Shown: in pieces, positions 1-8,184 of the stretch | How the letters are laid out: every line of letters starts with the position of its first letter | Position numbering within the stretch: position 1 is the first letter of the stretch | Source of the DNA: Bacteriovoracaceae bacterium | Lineage (GTDB): Bacteria > Bdellovibrionota > Bacteriovoracia > Bacteriovoracales > Bacteriovoracaceae | Direction: 5' to 3' | Assembly (NCBI GenBank): GCA_016784965.1 | Contig: JADHTQ010000041.1 | Coordinates: 1-41,125, forward strand | Length of the DNA: 41,125 bases | The notes under the pieces: model-generated | Told to the model about the DNA's origin: nothing | Databases searched by the model: none | What the model saw: only the letters and a program-made list of their open reading frames with translations | Program-made: the position numbers and the translations under genes

Positions 1-134
1 ACGATTTCTGAGGAGTTTTGGGCCTAATCTCGGCCATTTGGGTACAAAAATAAGAAAATTATTATGATTTTTATTGATCATTTTAAATGGTTATCAATAT
101 TTAATGGATGCTATGCGATAGGTGAAAAGTTCAG

Positions 135-995
135 GTGAAGGATACTTCATTTAATTTTGCAACAAAATCAGCTGACATCGCCCTCCCATACTCAAGAGAT
201 AAAAAACTTCACCTTAGAGATACCAAGCCTATTACACTGGCAGCAGGTCTAACTACAACAGTAGCAGATATATCAAAATGGTTAAGATTTCATCTTAACA
301 GGGGCAAGACTAGTAATGATGTCCAATTGATTTCAGATGAAAATTTGTCTCACATAAGCAGAAGGCATAATATTATCAACACACCGATACCTTTTCTTTT
401 ACAAAACCTAGAGTGGTTGGATAACAAAACAGCTTATGGCCTTGGTCTTTTTATAGGTGAAGTTAATGGTCATAAGGCATTATTTCACCCTGGATATCTC
501 GATGGATATTCTTCAATGATGGTAATATTTCCTGAACTTGATTTAGGGATTTCAGTTCTAACTAATCAACACTTGTCTGCTCTTCCAGGCAAATTATCCA
601 AACTCATTTATGAAAGAGTTACGAATTGTACAGTGCAGGTACCCAGTGATGCTTTTTTAGCAGAGGATGAAATGAAGGTCCCGCATACAACAAATAACAA
701 CAAGTCAAAACCAACCCTTAACTTTGATAAATTACTAGGTACCTATGAAGATTCTGCATTTGGGATCATTAACATCGAAAAACTACATGCAAGCACTGAT
801 TACTGTATTGATTATTATGGTCATAAATGGCCAATTAAAGTGACAAGCAACAATACCTTTGAATTCTTAATCGAGACGTTTGGAATGCAAATACCCATGA
901 CTGCTACCGTCTGTAGCGACTCAGGTTCATTGGCACTTGCCATTCCTATGTCTTTAGAGGACAGAGTGCCTCCAAGGAAGTTTAATAAAGTTTGA
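135..995 (+). pseudogene. 5'-truncated beta-lactamase-family serine hydrolase with DUF3471-like tail
   Basis: The 286 residues match the middle and end of class C beta-lactamase/serine hydrolase family proteins. The stretch LAAGLTTTVADISKWLRFHL is typical of the region after the catalytic domain's midpoint. GHKALFHPGYLDGYSS carries the HPG that replaces the KTG triad, and the last ~90 residues look like a DUF3471 domain. The N-terminal ~190 residues with the catalytic SxxK and YxN motifs are absent. An in-frame TGA sits at 123-125, and positions 1-134 carry no recognisable N-terminal part in any frame. The nominal GTG at 135 is therefore probably not a real start, and the product would lack the nucleophile. 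I read it as a remnant left by deletion or recombination. No operon partner is visible. Confidence 0.75.
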
Positions 996-1234
996 ATTGT
1001 AATAGTATTTATGGTGATAATATTTTAAAGACTTGCTCTTGATGATAAGTCACTTGAGTATCTCCAGAGTAGTCATTCTTGCAAAATTACTATCTATCTT
1101 TTTGGGGTATTTCCATAGGCCATTAAGCCGAAAAATTTAATGGTCAGATAATCTAAATGACGCTGATGAGTAGATCACTTGAAAACACCCATTGGATTGC
1201 TGTGTAATTTTGCTTCCATTTTAGATTACTCCAA

Positions 1235-2023
1235 TCATAGTTTGATCCCACTGCAAATATATTTATTAAAAACAAGTGTATTATATGGTTGAGTCATCTC
1301 ATGAAGATATAACGATTTAAGTTCCTCAAATTTTTTTCTAGATCCAAGTAATTCAGTAAAGAAGTCTCCAACTGCGATAAATCTTTTTTCCGTGTTTTCT
1401 TTCTCTTCTTTAAGCCTTTTTTCTGTGCAATTAAGTAACTCTACATTCCAATTTATTTTAGTAAAGCCAGCTTTATGTAGATAACTTGGCAATTTTCTTC
1501 CAATCTCGAGATCAAACTTTATATTGCTTTTGATTTCATTCATGTAATGATTTAATTTTTTATTGTCACTATACAAATTCAGAAAAACTCCATCTAAATC
1601 AAACAGAATAATCCTTCCTCCTTTCTTTAAAGATTTATTAAGTTCAAATAGCGCATCTATCGGTTCAGAAACATGCTCCAGAACGTATCGAGAAATGACT
1701 GTGTCATATTTATTATAAAAATGCTCATCTAAATTGCATAATTGCTGTTGAGTAAATTTAATACATTGTTTAGCATAAGTATCACACAATTTAAGTGCCT
1801 GTTGTAATCTGAAATCAGAAGCATCAATCGCATCAACCTTTTTTACACCGTATTTATGAACTAAATATCTAGAAAGAACACCAGTGCCACATCCAGCGTC
1901 AAGGACGTATTCTTCTGGTAAAAAATTAAATGTTTCTAATTCCTCTTGTATTGAGTAGTTACTTTGGAATACTTGTTCCTCAAGCCTATCTGCTTCAATG
2001 CTTGCTTCCATGCTATAAGTCAC
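1235..2023 (-). CDS. Class I SAM-dependent methyltransferase
   Basis: A 262-residue Rossmann-fold methyltransferase of the Methyltransf_11/25 type. Motif I is LDAGCGTGV (residues 41-49) and the acidic ribose-binding position follows as VDAIDAS (63-69). The block VISRYVLEHVSEPIDAL plus KSLKKGGRIILFDLDG corresponds to motifs II/III. I chose the GTG start because GGGAGAG lies 5-7 bases upstream; an internal ATG four codons later is an alternative. The C-terminal part is charged and not recognisable, so the substrate (small molecule, lipid or protein) cannot be told. The gene stands alone between long non-coding stretches, divergent from the CapA-family gene, so context gives no pathway. Confidence 0.85.
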   Translation of the reverse strand: MTYSMEASIEADRLEEQVFQSNYSIQEELETFNFLPEEYVLDAGCGTGVLSRYLVHKYGVKKVDAIDASDFRLQQALKLCDTYAKQCIKFTQQQLCNLDEHFYNKYDTVISRYVLEHVSEPIDALFELNKSLKKGGRIILFDLDGVFLNLYSDNKKLNHYMNEIKSNIKFDLEIGRKLPSYLHKAGFTKINWNVELLNCTEKRLKEEKENTEKRFIAVGDFFTELLGSRKKFEELKSLYLHEMTQPYNTLVFNKYICSGIKL

Positions 2024-2386
2024 AACAACTCTCCCATAATATACACTTGTTGCAGTTTGTGCTCAAGTTTTTGCCAGTAGTGACTGCTAAAAATTGAATC
2101 TTATACTAAGATAACATATATTTTAGTACAAAATAAGCTGTATAAATTTCATGAACTTTTTTCCTACAGAATGGGTTACTATGCCCTTAGGTTCAAAGTA
2201 TTGCAATTTATTCAATAGTGATCGATACTATAAATGAAATTATTCCAACAAAATGTAACTATATCATAAACCACTAATTTATATTCTTTTCAACAACATG
2301 CAGTCTTCAGAAGTACTTAATAAACAAGCTTCTTATATAGTTAGTATAAAATTTATGTGTATAATAATGTTTTATTAATATTTATG
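2024..2386. other. AT-rich divergent intergenic region without a gene
   Basis: This is the non-coding stretch between the divergent methyltransferase and CapA-family genes. I see no convincing coding frame, tRNA or strong hairpin. It must hold the methyltransferase promoter (minus strand); the capA-side promoter is listed separately. Confidence 0.6.
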
Positions 2387-2416
2387 TTGAAAAAAAGACC
2401 GTAAAAAGGCAATAAT
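2387..2416 (+). promoter_or_regulatory. Putative sigma70-type promoter of the CapA-family gene
   Basis: TTGAAA (2387-2392) and AATAAT (2411-2416) are separated by 18 bases, each one mismatch from the sigma70 consensus. The predicted start of transcription lies ~15-20 bases before the ATG at 2440. No Shine-Dalgarno sequence is evident in that short leader. Confidence 0.45.
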
Positions 2417-2439
2417 GTGCATAATTTCAATAACTATAA

Positions 2440-3726
2440 ATGAGTACTAAACTATTCTGTACAATAGGATATAATTTGACTAATTTGTTACCAAAAACCC
2501 CAAAAGACCTACTGAACCTAAAATGGTACGAAGCCATCCTCTACTACACCATAATAGAATTCATGAAATTTTTCAAACTCTGGAAATACCCCATTTCGGC
2601 CCAGGGAGACCTTGAAAAAATGGGGGTAATGGATATTGCCTATTGGATATATAAAGCGACCGATCCAATTAAAGTGGCAAAAAAAAATTCTGGTCTGGAG
2701 GATTTTTTTTCTTCACCTGATAATTGCTTTAAAAAAACACTTCCTGAGTCTTTTAATCAACAGCATAGTGTCACTATCTCAGCGGCAGGAGACCTTATGC
2801 CCAATAGCTATTTAGCAAATTCTAAAAGTTGTTTGTATAAAGATGAGAATGTTCGAAAGGTCATTTTTGATGCTGATATTAAAATGGCCAATTTAGAGTG
2901 TGTGGTGATTAAAAAATCTGACAGAGAGTTTAAGTTTGTAACGGACAAGGGGCCTCCACTTCAATGTACTGTTGATGAGTATGATACCCTTACTGGAGGT
3001 GAGTTTGATAAGTTTACGTTTGTGGCCACGGCTTGTAATCATACACTAGATTTTGGAGAGATCGGGATCAGAAGTACTGTCGAGAGTCTACACGACAAGG
3101 AGATCTTATTTAATGGCATTAATCAAAGTGAAGCACAGGCCCAGCAGGCAACCATTATTACTTACAACAATGTAAAAGTTGGGGTTGTGGCCTATACTTT
3201 TGGGCTTAATGCATATACTCCACCTACTGATAGGCCTTATCTTGTAAATAAGTTGAACCTCAATGATTTACTAGAAGATATCGATTTTAGTCAGATTAAA
3301 AAGCAGATTGAATATTGCAGACAGACTGAGGTAGACTTTGTGATTGCTCATTTGCATTGGGGGCTTGAGCATGAGTTTTATCCTATGCCACGGCAACTCG
3401 ATGTTGCCCACCACCTGGCAGAGCTGGGAATTGATGCGATCATTGGACACCATCCCCATGTCGTACAACCGGTTGAGTATTATCAGACCACAAAAGATCC
3501 TTCGAGGATTGTTCCGATTTTTTACTCTCTTGGCAATTTGACGACTCCATTTTCATTAATTGAATATACCGTAAGCTATGTTGCCAACATGGAGCTGAGC
3601 AAAGGGATGTGTGATGATGGGCAACAAAGAACCTATGTCACTAATTGCCAACATACTTCTGTTGTTCAGGTTGATGATGTCGATCGCCAGCAAATTTCAC
3701 TCCACAAACTTGAAAAATTACCATAA
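2440..3726 (+). CDS. CapA-family (PGA_cap) metallophosphatase-like protein
   Basis: A 428-residue protein whose residues ~110-370 match the CapA/PgsA poly-gamma-glutamate capsule family, a calcineurin-like metallophosphatase fold. The metal-site motifs appear in order: AAGDLMPNS (D118), NLEC (N151, E153), CNHTLDFGE (N200, H201, D204), AHLHWGLEHE (H304, H306) and GHHPHVVQP (H337, H338, H340), followed by FYSLGNLTTPF. The first ~105 residues are an unrecognised N-terminal extension with no clear signal peptide. CapA proteins take part in capsule export or anchoring in Bacillus, but many homologues are uncharacterised. No capB, capC or ligase gene lies nearby, so a capsule role is not supported here. 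A diverged copy of its 3' end follows at 4921-5226. Confidence 0.85.
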   Translation: MSTKLFCTIGYNLTNLLPKTPKDLLNLKWYEAILYYTIIEFMKFFKLWKYPISAQGDLEKMGVMDIAYWIYKATDPIKVAKKNSGLEDFFSSPDNCFKKTLPESFNQQHSVTISAAGDLMPNSYLANSKSCLYKDENVRKVIFDADIKMANLECVVIKKSDREFKFVTDKGPPLQCTVDEYDTLTGGEFDKFTFVATACNHTLDFGEIGIRSTVESLHDKEILFNGINQSEAQAQQATIITYNNVKVGVVAYTFGLNAYTPPTDRPYLVNKLNLNDLLEDIDFSQIKKQIEYCRQTEVDFVIAHLHWGLEHEFYPMPRQLDVAHHLAELGIDAIIGHHPHVVQPVEYYQTTKDPSRIVPIFYSLGNLTTPFSLIEYTVSYVANMELSKGMCDDGQQRTYVTNCQHTSVVQVDDVDRQQISLHKLEKLP

Positions 3727-4020
3727 GTTAAATGTGCTCAATACCCCTCAGTAAGGTAACTGAAATAACATTTATACCAGCAAAACGGTCACACCCAAGG
3801 CAAAGAGAGTAGCTGTCTCATTTTAGTGGCCCCACTCTCACACAAAAGCCGTCCTTTTATAATTGGTCTCTAATATCATTGGAGTAACGTGATAATCATT
3901 ATAAAACCATGTGTTCTGTCCACTATTTTTGATGTATTTTTGCAAACAGCTAAAAAAAAGTTCCATAAATATTAATTTTAGTGTAACACATCAACTTTAA
4001 GAATTAGCAACGAAGGAATT

Positions 4021-4905
4021 ATGGAAACTATCAAGCATTATAGCGCCTTTGCTACGTACACATTACATAAAAATGTAGTAGATATTAATGCCCCCTATAC
4101 AGTTTTTTTACATGGTGGTCCTGGATTTAACAACGATTTTGAACGAGAAAGTATGGGCCCTCATTTTCATAAAACCCACAATTTTATATGGTTTGATTTT
4201 CTTGGATGCAAAAACTCACCTGCCAATAATATAAGTGAAATCACTTTAAAAAATACAATATTAGACATGCATGAGATATTTAAAAAGTATACAAATGGTC
4301 AAGTGAATCTTATAGGCTTTTGTGTCAGTACTCTAATAATCAATCATTACGTTAAATCTTATCCTGAAATGATAAAAAAAGTAGTTTTCTTCAGTCCTGT
4401 AATTAAAGTTGCTGCTTTTTTACAAGATGTTCTAAAAGTTCATTACAAAAAAGGCACACTAAAGTTAGATCCCAAAAGCAAAACCACTTATGATTCTCTT
4501 GTAAGACCCAATCTACTTAAATTTACACCACAAGAACTAGAACAATTTGGCAACTTAACCCTTCAAATAGATAACTTACTAGATGTTTATTGGGAAAACA
4601 AAATTATAATGCAACAATACTTAAATTTTCATATGGGTGAACTTCTTGCATTAGATGTTTATTTTGCGATCCAAATAGATTTATTTAATAATCAAATCCT
4701 TGATCTTACCTCTATGTATACAAATATCGATGTTCTCATTATTAAAGGGGAAAAGGACCAAATTACAAATTGGGAACAAAATGGTCTAGAATTAACAAAG
4801 CAAATACCACATGCACAAGTAGAAACTTTGGCAAATTCTGGACATTGGGCCTACTTAGAAAATCAAAAAATATCAACTCAGTTGATTAAAAACTTTTTAA
4901 ACTAA
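4021..4905 (+). CDS. Alpha/beta hydrolase, proline-iminopeptidase-like, with cysteine at the nucleophile position
   Basis: A 294-residue alpha/beta-hydrolase-fold protein. HGGPG (31-35) is the oxyanion-hole motif of proline iminopeptidase-like S33 proteins. The nucleophile elbow reads G99-F-C101-V-S103 instead of GxSxG, so the nucleophile would be Cys and the final Gly is Ser. The acid is probably D246 in IIKGEKDQITNW, and the histidine H275 in ANSGHWAYLENQ. AAGGA lies just upstream of the ATG. No signal peptide is seen, so it is likely cytoplasmic. It lies between the intact CapA-family gene and the relic of a second copy, as if it had been inserted into or between duplicated capA sequences. 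The substrate is unknown. Confidence 0.8.
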   Translation: METIKHYSAFATYTLHKNVVDINAPYTVFLHGGPGFNNDFERESMGPHFHKTHNFIWFDFLGCKNSPANNISEITLKNTILDMHEIFKKYTNGQVNLIGFCVSTLIINHYVKSYPEMIKKVVFFSPVIKVAAFLQDVLKVHYKKGTLKLDPKSKTTYDSLVRPNLLKFTPQELEQFGNLTLQIDNLLDVYWENKIIMQQYLNFHMGELLALDVYFAIQIDLFNNQILDLTSMYTNIDVLIIKGEKDQITNWEQNGLELTKQIPHAQVETLANSGHWAYLENQKISTQLIKNFLN

Positions 4906-4920
4906 TTATTTTTTTTGCAA

Positions 4921-5226
4921 CGACTTGGCCTGTATTGCTTAAGTAGCGATCATTATCCCCATATCGCGCAACCGGTTGAGTATTATCAGACCACAAGAGA
5001 TCCTTCGAGGATTGTTCCAATTTTTTACTCTCTTGGCAATTTGACGACTCCATTTTCTGCCAAAGAGTATACCTTAAGCTATGTTGCAAACATAGAGCTG
5101 TCTAAGGGCACTTGTGAAAAAGGGCAATTAAAAACTTTTCTCACCGAGTGTAAACATACTCCTGTTGTTCAAGTCGATGACTCTGACCGACAAGAGATTT
5201 CTTTGTGTCTTGCAGAAGTTCTGTAA
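4921..5226 (+). pseudogene. Relic of a second capA copy (3' end only)
   Basis: From about 4960 the DNA is nearly identical to the 3' part of the CapA-family gene (for example 4974-5057 against 3471-3554), at an offset of about 1500 bases. The encoded run PHIAQPVEYYQTTRDPSRIV matches PHVVQPVEYYQTTKDPSRIV of the intact protein and continues to a stop at the equivalent place. Upstream of 4960 similarity fades, with a short deletion at the GHHPH metal motif. All N-terminal catalytic motifs are missing, so this cannot be a functional phosphatase. Confidence 0.85.
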
Positions 5227-5261
5227 TGAATTTGTTTTTTTTGGGAGTGGATATGCTAAAT

Positions 5262-5762
5262 ATAAACGAATACATTTAAGAATAGTTGAGGCCTTATGCC
5301 TTATCTTGCCAAACTTGATCATCTTGCTCCATCCTAGAACAATGTTAATGTAGGATCTTGATTATACTACAAAATCAACGTAGAACCTCACCGGCAAAAA
5401 AGAATCCGACACTTCCCAAAAGATTCAAGGTCAGTCTTTAACACTTAAAGATAAGATCTTTATTGAACATCAACAATACAACGAAAAAATGGGGAAACAG
5501 TTATCGCTTGATGAATTTGTTGCGATGAAGTTGAAGCTTCAATGAAGAAAGTTTTAAAAAGGCGCGCCAAGTCAGTTTTTTTTATGTAGTAAAATAAGGT
5601 CGAGGCAAAGCTGTTAGGTTAGCAGGGCAGAACACTCATTCTTGCTCTGGAGTGAATTACAATATACAATAGTCTCATAAGAATTACAGTTGAATTTAAA
5701 AAGTTTTAAGCATCAATAAGGGTGATATTTATTATGAAGTTCACAATTATAATACTATTGCT
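5262..5762 (+). repeat. 501-bp direct repeat, copy A (leader of toxin/immunity-like locus)
   Basis: This copy aligns base for base, without net indels, with 8185-8685 (constant offset 2923) and differs at a few percent of positions. It contains a short ORF fragment (5384-5545, ending in EFVAMKLKLQ), a stretch with promoter-like sequence, the ribosome-binding site AAGGG, and the first ten codons (MKFTIIILLL) of a secreted protein. The left boundary lies 36 bases after the capA relic. The right boundary lies inside the signal peptide of the gene at 5734. Confidence 0.92.
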
Positions 5763-6090
5763 GGCCATAAATTATCTTGTATATATAGATGCTGTTTTTG
5801 CTTTTGATGTTAGTAAATCTAAATGTCGGTATATTGAAGAGCCAGAAATTAGGTTAATTAAATCTGCAGATTGTGATACAAAGTTATGTTTTGCTAAAGC
5901 TGAATGTACAAGCCTCACAGGGCCAATTATTTTAAATTTTGTATGTGTAGTTCCAAAAAACTCAACTAAATGTCCACCACCTGCAACTTGTGGTACTGAT
6001 AAAAGCATCCAAATTACTAAGCCCATAATTCTGGAAGACAGGCACTCTCAAGAAGGGCCCTCGTCTGATAAAGGTACAATTGAGAGGTAG
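5734..6090 (+). CDS. Small secreted cysteine-rich protein, unknown function
   Basis: A 118-residue protein with an N-terminal signal peptide (MKFTIIILLLAINYLVYIDA, cleavage probably near AVFA-FD). The mature part has seven cysteines and a polar C-terminus. The ATG at 5734 is preferred, with AAGGG about 11 bases upstream; an in-frame GTG at 5722 is possible. The promoter region and the first ten codons belong to the 501-bp repeat, which recurs at 8185 joined to an unrelated tail. No family is recognised. Its position at the head of a run of immunity-like genes suggests it is the exported protein, or a remnant of one, to which variable tails are attached, but that is inference. Confidence 0.6.
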   Translation: MKFTIIILLLAINYLVYIDAVFAFDVSKSKCRYIEEPEIRLIKSADCDTKLCFAKAECTSLTGPIILNFVCVVPKNSTKCPPPATCGTDKSIQITKPIILEDRHSQEGPSSDKGTIER

Positions 6091-6096
6091 TGGGGC

Positions 6097-6375
6097 ATGA
6101 GTTATAGATATCTATTATTAATATTGTTAACAACAAACTCATTGACTCTTTTTTCAGCAGTAAAAACAGACTGGATAGAAGTTAGAGGAACAATTTATAG
6201 TTTCAATGTGAAATATGTCTATTTAAAAAATAATCGGGGTATAAAAACAATGGTTCCCAGAAAGTATATACCTAAAGATTTAATAAAATCAAAAAAGGAG
6301 ATTAGGGTCCATGTAAAAAAAGCAGACTATATCGCAATGAGTGAAGAGGTTGAAAGGCAGAAATCCCAAAGTTAG
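6097..6375 (+). CDS. Small secreted protein, unknown function
   Basis: A 92-residue protein beginning MSYRYLLLILLTTNSLTLFS, a likely Sec signal peptide. It is followed by a lysine-rich, beta-rich looking domain and a polar C-terminus. It starts 6 bases after the preceding secreted protein, so the two are probably co-transcribed. No motif or family is recognised. It could be the partner of the upstream protein or the remaining end of a modular exported protein. Confidence 0.5.
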   Translation: MSYRYLLLILLTTNSLTLFSAVKTDWIEVRGTIYSFNVKYVYLKNNRGIKTMVPRKYIPKDLIKSKKEIRVHVKKADYIAMSEEVERQKSQS

Positions 6376-6405
6376 AAAACTTCTTACTGATGGTAGGTTC
6401 TTAAA

Positions 6406-6723
6406 ATGAAATATGATAAATTAGATAAAGATGATTCTATAATATCACTTTTAAAAAGAATTGCGTTCGAGATAGGAGAAGATAATTTCTCAATAGATGA
6501 CAATTGGGAATCAGATTTATGTGCAATAGCTATAACAAGTAAGGCTGCTCCAAATGTTCTTGTGTATATTTCAACTTTTAACAAAGACAAAGATACATTT
6601 TATTTTGAATTGGAGACTTTAGTAACTGAAAAAAAACAAGCATTACCTTATGACACCGTTGATGAAGGTGATATTAACTTTGAGGGTCTTATGACTAAAA
6701 TTAAGGATCATTTACAATTATAG
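6406..6723 (+). CDS. Small acidic cytoplasmic protein, immunity-like
   Basis: A 105-residue acidic protein without signal peptide or membrane segment. It alternates predicted helices and strands (ISLLKRIAFEIGEDNFSIDD, then NVLVYISTFN and FYFELETLV). Size, acidity and position resemble immunity proteins of polymorphic toxin systems, but no named family is recognised. It follows two secreted small proteins and is followed by a headless toxin-like tail beginning 11 bases after its stop. Codon use is AT-rich like the neighbouring immunity candidates. Confidence 0.55.
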   Translation: MKYDKLDKDDSIISLLKRIAFEIGEDNFSIDDNWESDLCAIAITSKAAPNVLVYISTFNKDKDTFYFELETLVTEKKQALPYDTVDEGDINFEGLMTKIKDHLQL

Positions 6724-6733
6724 CTCTTTATAG

Positions 6734-6904
6734 CAGGTTAAAATAAATAAAGATAAAATTGCAAATCCTAAAAAGTATGTGGCTAAATGGGATACTTTTA
6801 CAAAACAAAAGCAAGACGGTATTATTAGAAGCTGGAAAAGTGAAATCAATAAATTTAAAGATTATAAAGCAATCACAGATGCTGTTCTAGATACAAAACC
6901 CTGA
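6734..6904 (+). pseudogene. Headless C-terminal toxin-like tail
   Basis: An open frame with no start codon, bounded by an in-frame TAG at 6731-6733, encodes 56 residues ending in the TGA at 6902-6904. The stretch KWDTFTKQKQDGIIRSWKSE and the following INKF resemble the extreme C-terminus of polymorphic (RHS/contact-dependent type) toxins, where a W-rich segment of the form W..L...Q..GII..W..EI..F ends the toxin domain. The next gene starts 7 bases after its stop, as immunity genes do. It has no leader, so it is probably a displaced toxin tail that is not translated. The family assignment is from memory. Confidence 0.55.
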
Positions 6905-6911
6905 AGGTATA

Positions 6912-7403
6912 ATGTATAATGTAAATCATCGAGCTTCACAATTTAAAAAAATTTATGTTTTAAATTTTGACAAATACTTTAAATTAAATATACCTCCTAT
7001 CCCTTCAAAATATTTTGCTTTATTAGTAGTTGATAATTCTTCGAACTTAGACTTTGAAAGCATTGATAATTTTATTATAAATATCCTTGAAAATGGAATG
7101 GTTTATTTTGCTACATTTGGATCCAACAACAGGTTTATTACAGGCGAACTAGATGTTATCAGAACTTGTCCTGAACATTATGAGCAATACTCGGATGTTA
7201 TAACTGCAAATTATGAAGAAGACTCCGTTGACGACGCTCTATGGAGTTTTTTATTCAGTCCCTGTATTGATGATATATTTATAGATGAATGTACGACTGC
7301 AGTTATTGCGATAAACTCTGATCAAAAAATTATAAATCAGGTTTCGAAAAATATAAGAAATCTAAGCGCCTTTAATAAAAAAATGACTGAAGACTGTAGT
7401 TAA
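6912..7403 (+). CDS. Probable immunity protein (DUF7684-like)
   Basis: A 163-residue cytoplasmic acidic protein. The pattern YFALLVVDNSSNLDFESIDN, then GMVYFATFGSNN, DDALWSFLFSP and TTAVIAIN follows the layout I remember for DUF7684 proteins (a strand, a helix, an aromatic/Gly strand, an E/D-alW-F block and a final strand). It lies 7 bases after the stop of a headless toxin-like tail. This is the classical toxin-immunity gene order, so it probably protects against the toxin whose tail precedes it or against a relative. The family assignment should be confirmed by profile search. Confidence 0.6.
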   Translation: MYNVNHRASQFKKIYVLNFDKYFKLNIPPIPSKYFALLVVDNSSNLDFESIDNFIINILENGMVYFATFGSNNRFITGELDVIRTCPEHYEQYSDVITANYEEDSVDDALWSFLFSPCIDDIFIDECTTAVIAINSDQKIINQVSKNIRNLSAFNKKMTEDCS

Positions 7404-7533
7404 AATCTAAAAACGTCATTCCATATTTACGCCCTGTCAGGTTATAAGTAACAACATGCAAGTTCCTGGTGAGTTCATGAATAAAACAGTAGAATAGGCG
7501 TTAAGAAGCTTTAAAAGAAACGAGGTTTATGAA

Positions 7534-7878
7534 ATGAAAAACGAATGGTATAGCTCAAAATTGCGTTTAGCATATATGGTTGAACATTCAGATAATAACC
7601 GATATATGGATTCTACTTATATTTTTAAAGCTACTTGCTTTGATGATGCTTTTAACAAAGCACTAAAGATAGGTAGAAATTTGGAACACCGATATGAAAA
7701 TATAGAAAAAAATGAAGTACATGTTAAGTTTAAAGAAATTGTGACCCTAGATTACATAGGAAAAATTAATGATGGATGTGAAGTTGTATGTGATAGAATA
7801 GATATTCCCAAAAATACAAATGAAAATCATGATACTAAATATTTTCCAGAAAAATCTAGGCCATCTCAGACTCTCTAA
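7534..7878 (+). CDS. DUF4288-like protein, possible immunity protein
   Basis: A 114-residue protein that fits the DUF4288 pattern: an N-terminal WYSSKLRLAYMVEH strand, a central TYIFKATCFDDAFNKALKIG segment and LEHRYENIEKNEVHVKFKEI with the conserved Y-N-x(3)-V-x-[WF]-K-F core. DUF4288 proteins occur as immunity genes in some toxin loci, and here the gene is embedded among tail and immunity fragments. An AAACGAGG-like ribosome-binding site precedes the ATG. The last ~30 residues are polar and may be extra to the domain. It has no upstream toxin of its own that I can identify. Confidence 0.6.
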   Translation: MKNEWYSSKLRLAYMVEHSDNNRYMDSTYIFKATCFDDAFNKALKIGRNLEHRYENIEKNEVHVKFKEIVTLDYIGKINDGCEVVCDRIDIPKNTNENHDTKYFPEKSRPSQTL

Positions 7879-7962
7879 AACCAAAACAGTGAAGCATTCA
7901 GCGTTTCTCTTTGCCTATAAGCTAGCTGAGGTAACGGTGGTTTACTGAAGAGACACTTGTAA

Positions 7963-8184
7963 TTAGCAAAAAATGTCCGAATTTACCTTTTCGGGTATAC
8001 CATTATTTTTGATGGCCTTTTTCAGAAATTTATGTGCTGCAGTTTTATTTCTTCGTTTAGAAAAATGGAAATCTACAGTTTGCCAGTCATTGTCAACAGC
8101 TCTATATAAATAATACCAACGTCCCGCAAGTTTAATGTAAGTCTCATCTATTTTCCAGGAAGTTCCGGTTTTCTTTTTCGTACG
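7963..8184 (-). mobile_element. IS6-type transposase relic
   Basis: On the minus strand an open frame of ~73 codons, ending in a TAA at 7963-7965, encodes the core of an IS6/IS240-like DDE transposase: SWKIDETYIKLAGRWYYLYR, then AVDNDWQTVDFHFSKRRNKTAA and KFLKKAIKNNGIPEK. The first catalytic Asp (DETY) and the AVD strand are visible. The N-terminal helix-turn-helix part and the C-terminal part with the last acidic residue are missing. Its upstream end coincides with the left boundary of the 501-bp repeat copy B (8185), so the repeat or a recombination event cut the element. No terminal inverted repeats were found. Confidence 0.8.

Noticed and set aside
2440-3726. Capsule biosynthesis locus
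   Set aside because: Only a CapA-family protein is present, with no CapB/C ligase or export genes, so a capsule function is not supported.
7411-7497. Third possible toxin tail before the DUF4288-like gene
   Set aside because: The open frame is only 28 codons, with an unconvincing sequence (NMQVPGEFMNKTVE at its end) and no motif that I can defend.
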